From: Puffinus mauretanicus
Taxonomy: Eukaryota; Chordata; Aves; Procellariiformes; Procellariidae
Direction: 5' to 3'
Assembly (NCBI GenBank): GCA_023333565.1
Contig: JAJKFH010003504.1
Span: 3,372,005-3,436,004, forward strand
Length of the DNA: 64,000 nt
Under the pieces are notes generated by a model. That model was not told the DNA's origin and made no database searches. It saw only the letters and a list, made by a program, of their open reading frames with translations. A program made the position numbers and the translations under genes. Positions 47,398-58,094 of the stretch are shown here, piece after piece; position 1 is the first letter of the stretch; each line of letters opens with the position of its first letter.

Positions 47398-50300
47398 AGG
47401 GGAGAGTAGGCTTTAGCCACTGGTTTTCCATTTCGCTTCGTCCCATCCTCTAATTTGCTGAAAACCTGGGATCAGCAGTTTACAGCAGTGGAGATTTCAT
47501 CTAACTGATCTCAGACACATACCTGAGGTGGGAGGGATTGCACTTCCTTTGCCTTCCTTCTCCTAAAGAAAGCTCACTAATTTGAGAGAAAGCCCACCTC
47601 TGAGCAGCCAGAGAGGAGGTCAAATCTTTGCCATAAAAGGGCACTGTCAAATCTAAAGGAAGATTGTCATTGGTCCTTATCCTTGCCTTTTAAACCCAAC
47701 AAAAACACAAACATGCTGAACGGTGATGCATTTGTGTTCATAGCCTTTTCGTCAGAGCCACTGTTTATGCTCTTTCATAAGAACCAAAACATTAGTGACC
47801 AAGAGAGAAATCCAAGGGGAGTCTGTAACCGTTTTGCATTGATCAGTAGATGAGGTTATCTAGGTTTTTCCTTAGACATGGACAAAAGGGCAAAGCCAAA
47901 CTGCATGTGTTAGATTTGGGAAATGTTTGGGTCTCTTCTCTGACTAGAATTTGAATCTCTGCCTCTCACTTAATGCATCACTGTCCTGACATTTGACTTT
48001 CAGGGTGTTCTGGGTGAATGGGGGTCAACAGCTCATATTTATGGGATTCGTTTTTAAGGATAGTAAATTTATTGCAGTGTAGAAGAGAAAAGTCTTGTAT
48101 ATCTCAGTTTCATCTGGCAGGAAAAAGCAGTCTATGCCCATTCAACTGCTAGTGGAAATCACAGTTACAGATTAAGATCTTCACCTTCTTTAAGTCTTCT
48201 CCTCTCTATCCCTCTCTTCCCCAACATTCAAGAAATAAGGGGAGGTTATGAGAGTCTCCAGAAGCATTTCACCTGTTAGCATCTAGCAGAGACACCCTAG
48301 AATTTAACTCCTCATTGGTAACTAAATAAGAGTAGCAAACCCAAGTTAAATGAGAGCCCAGGAGATGGCCCTGTTAATTCCAGAATTTCTGTGCAACTTT
48401 ATTGAAGCTAGCTACAACATTCCCCAGAGTCCTGCCCCTCGCTTGATCCCTGTTTCCTTGAGGATCTCTCATCTAGATTATTGCTGTGGCTCCCATTCTG
48501 CTGGAAACTTTCATCTGCTCGTCTCTTGTGAGGGAGAAAATGTAATGAAGACCTTTTTGCTCTCACTTTCAAAAGCAAATATGAGATTTTCCTTGGATTG
48601 CTCTGCTCTGGCTTTCTCAGAAACCACCCTAGGACTGTGCTACCAAGCTTCTTTCTCTAGTCTCATGAAAATAGGGTGGATTTTTTTCTTCCTAGAATGT
48701 TCTGCTACTGCTTTATAATTCCACTTTCCTCCCGAAACTGTAACTCCCATGATCCCCCTACTTTAGTATAGCATTTGGGACAGCAACCTGCTAGAGTTAA
48801 CCCTGCTCTTAAATGGGAAAAAAAATGGCCTTGTTCAACATAGGATTAAGACAGTCATTCATTCAGAAACTGTGCATGAAGCCCCATGGACTTGTGACAA
48901 TATAATAAAGAGAATATATTAAAACATCTGGAACAACGATGGAAGTTTGTTCTCCTAATTCATGCTCTCCAGAAAGGAGTAAAATATGAATATTTTGCCT
49001 TTTCCATAAAATGGTGGAAAAACCATATTGCTATACAATGGTACTACAGAAGAGCATAATGAGCCAGTGTTCTTAGCTGCTGTGAACTTGTCAGTCTCTT
49101 CACTTCTGTGATGGAAAGTAGGTCTGTTGTTTTAAAGTACGTTTTTTACGGTGCTTGCAAAAAATAACTCGGATGTCCCAAGTTTCATGAAATAACTGGT
49201 ATGCCTACCATAATGCTCCTTCTCTGAGTCTCCTGGCTCTTGAAATATTTATATTTATTCCCATGTTCTTGAGTTTCCCAGCCAAGACAACAGAATAAAC
49301 TAGAAAACAGAAATATTTAAAGATATCCCAGCGAGAAAGGTAGTTCACATTCATAGGTACAAGCAGCAACCACTGCCTACGTGTTCATGTCATCAGTTGA
49401 ATAACATATTTTATTACAGTATATGCAGTCATGTTTGAATGAAGACTCAGCCATAAGTTGAAATTCTCAACAGCAAGTTTTGCAGAGATGATAGAAGTAA
49501 CAAAAATCCACACAGGATGCATCTACAGCTAGGTGGGAAATGATTTTCTAGGATTACCCTGAAGTAGAGAGATGACTAGACTTGAAGATGGGTATCTCTA
49601 TCTCAAGATGCTCACGCATCTTCTCCACCATCTTCAAACTTGAGGTGTATGCTGTGGTTACTCAGTCATTTTGAAGTGACATCTACAATTGCTCTTGTTG
49701 AATTGATCTACTGTATTTAAATTACTATATAATAGCTGGTACAGGAAGTGGAACCTGAGCCTTTTTTCTCCAGCTCACTGTGGTGTCCGGTGTCAGAGGC
49801 GTCTGTCTCTAGGAGATCTACAGAGAAGGCCATAAGACTTCTATTTCTTCTCCCATCTTTTGCTTGTAGCTTGTAAAATCTGAAGGTTAGAAACATAAAA
49901 TCATTAGCTACTGATCAATATATTTTTGCATTATTAATTTCTTGTCCAGTACAATGAGGTTTCTGTATTTTGGAGTCAAATAAGTACTACTTTAATAGGC
50001 TAAGTTCTAACTTTTGCCTATCAAGAAACTGATGTCTACCTAAAAACAGAAAACATCACTGCAGCCGTTCTTGCTGGTTTTCATCTTAGAAGTGGCAGTA
50101 ACTTAATGAAAAATGATATGTAAATTGTAAGGATTAATTAATGCAAGGTCCAATTATGTAGAAGAACATGGAACTAATATTTAATTTCTTTATTCATCTG
50201 TTGAAAGTACAATGAATAAATATTTAGTGTAAGAGCCTCTAGTTATACAACCAATCTTCCATAGCTACAAATAAGTATCAATAATAACTAATGATGAAGC

Positions 50301-52036
50301 CATGTGTCAAATAACAGGATATGGAGCACAGCTGGATTTTCAAGGTGAATGACACATTAGAAAAAGTTAAAGAAATCTTAATAACACTGCATTGTACTTA
50401 TAAAAATATATTCACTTGTCTAATCTTTTTATAGCAAAGTGCGTCATAAAACTCTCTTGTCATTAAATCACCTCTCACTCCTGCATGTTGACACACTCCT
50501 CTAATAATGATGGGACTTCACAAAACCTGGAGAGTTACGTACTGCTTTCACGGGTGAAGCAATGTGGTCCAGCAGCACCTGATCCCAAGAAATGCTCAGC
50601 CTGAGGCCAGGTGTTCCTAGTCGTCTCTGAAGGGTGATCAAGAAGTCCCTCAAGTAAAATCCTGCCCATCACCGGAACTGTTTTTCTTCCTTTTGAAGTC
50701 TTTATATCCATTCAGTGCCTGATAGACTAGGTCTTCTATAAACTGAATAAAACAAAAAAAGAGAAGCTGTTTGACATTTTGCACCTGTCTATTTCTCTTG
50801 TTGCTCTGTTTTTTTCTAGTGTTTTTCACACTGCTTTTCCCATTCTCCCTTGTAACATTGGATAGTAATATTTTTCCATGCATCTTTTTTTAATGCATGG
50901 AGTGAAGCAAGTGTCTTCTTTTTAGATTACTTCTGAAATTAAGAAAAAGCAATTCAATAAAGAACTCAGATCAGGTCCCATAAGGAAATCTGCACAGGGC
51001 TGGCCTGAGCCATTCTTTGTGCTTATGCTGAGGCTGGTGCAGGAAATAAGGAAGGAAATTAAATGTCTTTGCAGCTGTGAGGGAGCCCTGCTGGTAGCCA
51101 GCACAGACCAGGGCCACCAAGACCTGCCTTAACTGGGGCTCTCTGGGTGGCAATGCCAGTGGGCTGCCAGCACAACGGAGAGAACTGGGAATTAGGGCTC
51201 TCCGAGCCACTTCATCCCCCTTCCCCTGCACATGCCCCCTCAGGTGATGGGAAAAAAACGGGACTTGGAGCAAATTTTTCCTGCTGCATTTCTGCAGTGC
51301 TCCAGGTCATTCCCCAGAGAAGTCTTCTGGTTGCACAGCATCATGATGCATGAAGAACTTCATGGCAGCTATGAAGGCAGGACCCAGGCTTTCCTGCTCC
51401 CTAAGAGCAGATTTTTATCGTTTATAAACCAAAACAAGATGATCATTTGACCATTAGCATTGATGGGTCACTGTTGGGACCCAGCATGGCTCCTGGTGAG
51501 AGAAGGAAGGGAGGCATCCCCTGTTACACCATTATTCTCTCTTCTACAGAAATTCTTGGTTTTCCTTTATCTCATTGTCTCAGTCTTTGCTGCTTCATTA
51601 TTTTTGGCTGATGACTAAACTATTACCTTCTATTTTTCTGTGTGGGTAGGATTTTTCTAATAAAGGAAGCATACTGGCACTAGCTCACTGCTCGGGTCTC
51701 CAAAGGCACCCAACACACTTTGCTGAGATGGGGGCTGTGCAATGATTCACAGCAACTGCACTCAGTTTGGCCTCCTTTTGCTCTATTAACTGTCCATAAA
51801 CAGACAGCAATTTCCAAACAGTCATTTTCCCTTGTTTCAAATAATTTTCCTATCGCTTTTTATGCCAGTGCAATTCTGCTGGCATTGCTTACAGCTTACA
51901 AGAGGAAAACCAGATTTAGAATGTGGAAAGAATACTAATGATGTGTTGCAAACTTTTAAAGAATGGTTCAAAACAACTCATTAATTTCATACATATGCTA
52001 TTAAAGTAAAAAATACTTTTTTTCTAGTTTCTATTA
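47398..52036. other. No recognisable gene
   Basis: This is unique sequence. A 122-codon frame at 48350-48718 contains RISHLDYCCG, faintly like the SRLDYCN motif of LINE reverse transcriptases, but nothing else nearby supports that. A somewhat GC-richer part at 51.0-51.3 kb has overlapping frames on both strands with no family match. Confidence 0.5.
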
Positions 52037-52439
52037 TGTATTGGGTTTGCATGGCAAGGTTTTGGTAGCAGGAGTGCTACAGAGGTGGCTTCTGTGAGAA
52101 GCTGCTGGAAGCTTTGCCTATGTCCGATAGAGCCAACGTCAGCCGGCTCCAAGACAGACCCGCCACTGGCCAAGGCTGAGCCCATCAGTGACGGTGGTAG
52201 CGCCTCTGGGATAACACATTTGAGAAGGGGGAAGAAAAAACTGCACAACTGCAGATTAAGGGCAGAGTGAGAATATGTAAGAGAAACAACCCTGCAGACA
52301 CCAAGGTCAGTGAAGAAGGAGGGGAGGAGGTGCTCCAGGCACCAGAGCAGGGATTCCCCTGCAGCCTGTGGTGAAAACCATGGTGAAGACCATGGTGAGG
52401 CAGGCTGTCCCCCTGCAGCCCATGGAGGTTAATGGTGGA

Positions 52440-52785
52440 GAAGATATCCACCTGCAGCCCATGGAGGACCCGTCGCCGGAGCAGGTGGACGACCGAAGGA
52501 GGCTGTGACCCCATGGGAAGCCCATGCTGGAGCAGGCTCCTGGCAGAACCTGTGGCCCCGTGGAGAGAGAGGAGGCCACGCTGGAGAAGGTTTGCTGGCA
52601 GGACTTGTGACCCCATGGGGGACCCACGCTGGAGCAGTTTGTTCCTGAAAGACTGCACCCTGTGGAAGGGACCCACACTGGAGCAGTTTGTGAAGAACTG
52701 CAGCCCGTGGGGAGGACCCACGTTGCAGAAGTTCATGGACAACTGTCTCCCGTGGGAGGGACCCCACGTTGGAGCAAGGGAAGAG
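52440..52785. repeat. Minisatellite inside the type 2 LTR, 45-55 bp units
   Basis: Units begin with a word like GACCCACGCTGGAGCAG and carry TGGAAG or CCCGTGGGGAG at their ends. Unit starts lie near 52517, 52572, 52621, 52670, 52715 and 52760, so the period is 55, 49, 49, 45, 45 bp. A more diverged unit precedes them from about 52455, with the repeated word CTGCAGCCCATGGAGG. The array keeps frames open on both strands, which explains the long spurious frames. Confidence 0.8.
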
Positions 52786-52999
52786 TGTGAGGAGTCCTCC
52801 CCCTGATGAGGAAGGAGCGACAGAGACATCATGTGATGAACTGACCGCAACCCTCATTCCCCACCCCCCTGTGTTGCTGGAGGGGAGGAGGTAGGGAAAA
52901 TCGGGAGTGAAGTTGAGCCCAGGAAGAAGGGAGAGGTGGGGGGAAGGTGCCTTAAAATTTAGGTTTTATTTCTCCTTACTCTACTCTGATTTGATTTGT

Positions 53000-53005
53000 A
53001 ATAAA
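53000..53005 (+). promoter_or_regulatory. Canonical AATAAA poly(A) signal in type 2 LTR
   Basis: AATAAA lies in TTGTAATAAATTAAAC, about 185 bp before the LTR end. In an LTR this marks the likely R-region cleavage point downstream, so transcripts entering the LTR in the plus direction could end here. This is inference from motif and position. Confidence 0.5.
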
Positions 53006-53187
53006 TTAAACTAATTTCCCCAAGTCGAGTCTATTTTGCCCGTGATGGTAATTGCCAAGTGATCTCCCTGTCCTTATCTCGACCCATGAGCCTTTCGTTA
53101 TACTTTCTCTCCTCTGTCCAGCTTAGAAGGGGAGTGATAGAGTGGCTTGGTGGGCACCTGGCATCCAGCCAGGATCAACCCACCACA

Positions 53188-56100
53188 TAATAACGTATAC
53201 GCAAATGGAAAACACTACTCAAATTTTCACTTCCCAGGACAAGCTATAACAGTTATGCCACTGGGATGGATGTTCAGATGTAAAATGTAGATGTTTTTAG
53301 TTATCTGCAGTGTAAAAATTAAAACCATGAAGCTCCTGAGTGGGCTAAGAGATTCAGATCCACATTTTTTCCTCATCGTCTAAGTGCACGTCGGTCCTTG
53401 ATGCAATGCCTGCTCTGGCACCTTAAAGGAGGAAAAGGTTGTTTGGTTTGCTCAGAGTATTCCCATAATTAAAACCAATAAAGCTTTCGGTGTGAGTTAT
53501 TAACTTGGTGATAGAAACAGATGTTTCTTAAACAAAAATAATTATATCTGATGTGAACAAAAATAATTACATCTGATATGATTCATAAAATTTTTAAGCA
53601 CGGGATATTATTTCACTATAGCAGTGTTATACTGCAATATTGTCAATCCCAATGGAAGTGAAATACTTCCATTCATGGTACTTTAAATAATGTATTTGGG
53701 AATTGTTTACTTTCTCTTTCATAAGGCATGAAGTGCATTTTTATATTTTCAGGCTTTGCTGTCCCAGGAGTTAGAACCAGGCCATTAGAGGATGGAAGCT
53801 GGGGAGTTATTCCAGCTCCTGTGGATGGACAAGGAGCACCTCTGGTTCACCACTAATTCCATGCTGTGTGTTACCACCTCTCTGATCTGCTGCCTCTTAT
53901 TCAGTGAGCACTCCCTAAACCATATTAGTTAATAAGACTAATTATTTAAAGTGCCACAGTTTAGTGGGAAATGTATATGTGAACATGATGGACTCTCAGC
54001 ATTAGGAAGAGTCAGTTCTATGCTGCCAGAGCCTCTTTCCTGTCATAATAAGTCCCATGACCTATGATGAATAAAAACACATTCAACACAGTCATACTCT
54101 GCCAGGACTAGGACTCAAAATCTGTCAAACTCTCCTTGCTTGCAGTTATGTAGAATCAAATACTTTTCAGTAGCTGAACAAAAGCCTTGCTATGTTTCTT
54201 TTTCCTTCCCAAAAGAAGTCTACCGTAGGTAAAAAAAGCTCACACAGACCTATCAATGGTGGTAGGTAGAAGAATATTACAGATAAATCACTTGGGCACA
54301 ACATTTTTCTGAGTAATATGAAGCTGATTTAAAGCAACAGCTGGCCAAATACAGTGACTATGAATTATGTCCCTCACCTAAGAAAAGGTGACAGATTTCA
54401 ATTTAGAGAATAATATTAATATTAAGGGATACTTATTTTTTCCAAATGTTTCATATCTGACAAGAAACACCATTTAATTACTATTAAAACTGACCTTTAT
54501 TGGAAGCCATATGGCTAACAATTTCGGTCATACAGTTTGAGGACAGTATAAAATTCCCAAGGCTTAACATGAACAGCTAAAAGTGATCTGTCTGACGTCA
54601 GCCTCTCCATTAACCTGGAGATATGTGACACATCTGGGGAATTCAGGCTCCAAGATATTGCTCTAAGAGCACAACCTACTTGAGACAAGTAATTTGAGCA
54701 TCAGAAACAGAAGGCTTGCATATGCCCAAATTCACTTTTCTGTTCCTCTCTTACACCAGACAGAGACTCCTTCAGAGGAAGCACTAAACCCTCTGCTTAT
54801 CTGCAAACATACGTATACATTAAAGTCCAAAAAATGTCTATGGTTGAAGAGAAGCTTTAAAATTAAGCATAGAGCTAGGTTTGGTACTGCACTGGGACAA
54901 GCAAGGAACAGAAACAAGGTCTTTGTGGCAGCCAGGTCTTCTTTATTCCCTTTTCCCAATTTCCACCCACTTCTTATTTTCCTAAATTGATACCTACTTC
55001 TTTTTAAAAATCCTTAGTCATAATTATGCTATTCATATAGGCTGTTTCTTTCATGCCTCATCGCTCTTTTGTTTACTCCCGATGTTAGTGTTGGACCTCT
55101 AATGCAGGTGTAAAGAATTAAGTTTGGGTTATTCCAGTTGGTCCATCAAACTTCATTTTCTATGAAGAATTTTCTGGGGAGCTGAGTTTTCCTTAGTGTT
55201 GTATTTTGGTCACAATGACTTCTTCATTATAGTAAAAAATGAATGGAAAGCTGGGATAATGTCATCCTTGCTGCAATTTGGGGGAAACCAGCAGAGTTGC
55301 ATCAAAAATTAATTTAGACCAGGATGTCCAGCTTAGATAAACAATGACTACAGGGGCTATATTAAATGGAAAAATATCTGAAGGTAGTCAAGCAGCATAA
55401 AAAAAGGGGACACAAAAGAAAAGTTCTGTGCTTTCTGAAGTACAACCCAACATTCTTCACATCATATTCCTTTCCAAATGCTGAAAACTCTCTTTTCTTT
55501 AAGAGCACTGGGTAATTTAAATTTATTTCTTCTTATAAAATCTTTCTTAATGAGGCAACAATAATAGGAAAAGGACAGGGAGCTGTCATACAAAAACAAA
55601 TTTTATCCTTTTGAGGGAGAAGATAAAACTGAGGGACAGTATGGGCACAAAACTATACATAGCAGACACAAGTTCCAACAAATCTGTAAATTTGTCAGCA
55701 GTGGTGACACAGAGTTAGGTAATCTTAGAATTTCCATTCCCAATAATGCTGTTGTCTTGTGGATCAACAGTACAAATCCATGAAAAGCCTGGTTTCTTTT
55801 AGAACTACTGTGAACACATAAGTCAGCCCCTTTCATAGACTGGATTTTTGGACTCTGTTTGGGGAGATGACCAGATTAGCCATGAAAACAATTCCCAAAG
55901 GATCTCATGCTTGAAAAGACAAAGGGGGAGAGAGAGAAGGAAAGTTTCACTTTGCATTTGCCTTTTTCACCCAACTTCGCAGGAGTTCAGGGACGGACAT
56001 ATGGTGCAGTATGCTCTGTCACTAAAATGACAGCTACTCTTTCACCCTTGGGCAGCAAATGGAAATGTGGCTGGTTTATAAGCCAAATTCTAAAAATAGC

Positions 56101-56777
56101 AAGTGTTACTTTAACATGGCAGAATAGTGTGACTCATGCATCATTCTGACATAAACATGACATCCATTGCAGTCAAATCATTATGTCCAAATGCTGAAGT
56201 CAGATGCAGTTTGACCATTTTCAAAATTACTTGTCAATCTTTCAAAAATATTTAAGCATCAGTAGGAAAAAAAGCAACAATCTGGAGATCCTTTGCCAAA
56301 TATTAGATGCTGGTTTTATTAGGGACTGAAATCTGAGCTGTGAATTCAATCATTGAAGTTATAAATATGTTAAAAACAACCCACAATCAGCCATGTCATG
56401 CTGACTATTATATAAACTTAAACGCCTGGGCAACTTAATAGCTTATTTAATGGTTAATGTACTGAAGTGCATGGGGTACCTATTACTCCCATAAATTGAC
56501 TACAGGACACTGAGTAAGCAAGTAGCAGCCTCTTTGCCTCACCTTTCCGTCTATAAAATGGAGATGATGATAATACTTTCTACATGGCCAATGTGATCAC
56601 TTCTAAGCAGGAACTTTCACCATTAGCTTGCCAAAACTTACGCATCTAAAATGAATGTGAGGGGTTACAGCTAATTGTCCAAGATTGCCTTGTAGTGAAT
56701 GGAAAGAGATAGGCACTTTCAGGGACAGCTCTCTGAGAAAATGAGGTGAATCACCTTCTGGAAGGCTCTTCAGCTGG
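53188..56777. other. No recognisable gene; one 25-bp tandem duplication
   Basis: This is unique AT-rich sequence. Overlapping frames of up to 98 codons at 54694-54990 and nearby are on both strands and resemble nothing I know. Confidence 0.5.
53531..53580. repeat. 25-bp tandem duplication
   Basis: 53531-53555 and 53556-53580 are head-to-tail copies beginning AACAAAAATAATTA and differing at only two positions (T/C and G/A). It is a young local duplication. Confidence 0.88.
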
Positions 56778-57353
56778 TGTCCTGGTTTTAGCTGGGATGA
56801 AGTTGATTTTCTTCCTATTAACTGGTATAGTGCTGTGTTTTGGATGTAGTGTGAGAAGAATGTTGATGACACACTGATGTTTTGGTTGTTGCTAGGTAAT
56901 GTTTATGCTAGTCAAGGACTTTTCGTCTTTCCATGCCCTGCCAGATGTGCAGGGGGCTGGGAGGGAGTGTGGCCAGGACGGCTGGCCCAACTGGCCAACG
57001 GGCTATTCCATACCATATGACGTCATGCTCAGCATATAAGGCTGGGTGAAGAAGAAGGAGGGGGGGCGTTCGGAGTGATGGTGTTTGTCTTCCCAAGTAA
57101 TCGTTATGCGTAATGGAGCCCTGCTTTCCTGGAGATGGCTGAACACCTGCCTGCCGATGGGAAGGAGTGAATGAATTCCTTGCTTTGCTTTGCTTGCATG
57201 CGCAGCTTTTGCTTTCCCTGTTAAACTGTCTTTATCTCAACCAACGAGTTTTTCTCACTTTTACCCTTATGATTCTCTCCCCCATCCCACTCGGCGGGGG
57301 GTGAGCGAGTGGCTGCATGGTGCTCAGTGGCCGGCTGGGGTTAAACCACGACA
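56778..57353 (+). mobile_element. Avian ERVL-type solo LTR (type 1, better-preserved copy)
   Basis: It starts TGTCCTGGTTTTAGCTGG and ends GTTAAACCACGACA. A perfect 5-bp target duplication, GCTGG, lies at 56773-56777 and 57354-57358. The 576-bp length, ends and duplication match the copy at 20556, and the two align through AGTT-ATTTTCTTC, GTGCTGTGTTTT, CTATTCCATACCATA, CATGCTCAGC and the GGGGTGAGCGAGTGG region near the end. Many CpGs remain (for example around 57066-57075), so this copy is younger. No internal retroviral sequence is next to it, so it is a solo LTR. Promoter motifs are listed separately. Confidence 0.95.
57018..57040 (+). promoter_or_regulatory. CRE and TATA box of the type 1 LTR
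   Basis: A perfect palindromic cAMP-response element TGACGTCA at 57018-57025 is followed 9 bp later by TATAAG at 57035-57040. This is the expected arrangement for the U3 core promoter of an LTR, and CRE sites bind CREB/ATF family factors. In the older copy at 20556 the same place reads ACAATTTCATGC and AATAAAACT, so both motifs are lost there. Whether this promoter is used is unknown. Confidence 0.6.
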
Positions 57354-58074
57354 GCTGGCTATCAAATGAGTCCAGGTGAATAGTTTAGACCTGTATTTTT
57401 CAGGTACACTGAAAAGTTCAACCAGCTCTGGCACCCTGGGGGGATGAGGGCTGAAGCAGATGGGCCCAAGGACAGTCATTCCCTGCGGTGGTCCACTCTC
57501 CAGCAAACTCTGCTGCCACACTAAGAACAAGCAGGACGCTAAACTGAATGTGCCAGTGGTCCCAGTGGTGATGATTTGGTCCTGCAGAGCTGTTTTCAGC
57601 CCAGCATACACTGGAGTGGCCACTATTTCCCTTGACTGCCTCCTGATATCTACTATACAGCCAACCAACTCCCAGCACATGTGGATTCTGAGAAGAGTAG
57701 AAGGAAAGACTGAGGAAAGAAGGTTGGACTTTTGTTGGTTTGCGACACCAGGAACAACACAGAAATATATGCTACGTATTCAGTCAAATTCTCTCCATAT
57801 TGTAATTACCGCTTCCACTTTTTGTCATCCCACTGAACAAAAGTGTAGATGCAGTAAGCAGAGCATATTTTATTACTGTACCAACAAGACTGTTACTACT
57901 GCTGCTAGGAGTTGTTTTTAGGAGCCTGACATAATTAAGCAATTAATACACAGATGTAACCAGCCTTTCATGTGTCCTATTCCACTTCCTATAACATTGC
58001 GTGGGCTGTGTCATCATGTCAAATTTTTGCTTCCCAAAGATGTTTTTTTAGAAAACCTATTTTGACAGGTGGGA

Positions 58075-58094
58075 TTTTTTTTTTTTTTTTTTTT
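58075..58094. repeat. Poly-T run
   Basis: A run of 20 T, the longest homopolymer in the window, with no CR1 or SINE sequence beside it. Confidence 0.85.

Larger units (their letters stand above)
52037..53187 (+). mobile_element. Long avian ERVL-like LTR (type 2), solo
   Basis: It starts TGTATTGGGTTTGCATGGC and ends CAACCCACCACA, sharing its last 12 bases with the type 1 LTR at 20556. Flanks are TATTA (52032-52036) and TAATA (53188-53192), a 5-bp target duplication with one mismatch. At 1151 bp it is about twice the type 1 length, mainly from a central tandem-repeat region. Near 52215 a weak CACATTTGAGAAGG sits where a TATA element may once have been, and AATAAA lies at 53000-53005. No internal retroviral genes or partner LTR are present. 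The 221-codon minus-strand and 124-codon plus-strand frames inside it are by-products of the GC-rich repeats. Confidence 0.88.

Noticed and set aside
48350..48718. RISHLDYCCG in a 122-codon frame, resembling a LINE reverse transcriptase motif
   Set aside because: Only this short word fits. The other reverse transcriptase motifs are missing and the flanks do not resemble CR1 or L2.
52185..52850. A 221-codon minus-strand open frame, the longest in the window
   Set aside because: It lies wholly inside the type 2 LTR and spans its GC-rich minisatellite. Overlapping frames are open on both strands, and the residue pattern is repetitive with no domain.
20556..57353. The two type 1 LTRs as the ends of one very large provirus
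   Set aside because: Each has its own different perfect 5-bp target duplication on both sides, and the sequence between shows no gag, pol or env.
57460..57921. A 153-codon plus-strand frame just right of the type 1 LTR
   Set aside because: No recognisable domain, irregular composition, opposing frames of 118 and 86 codons on the other strand, and no promoter-CpG or exon context. Treated as chance.
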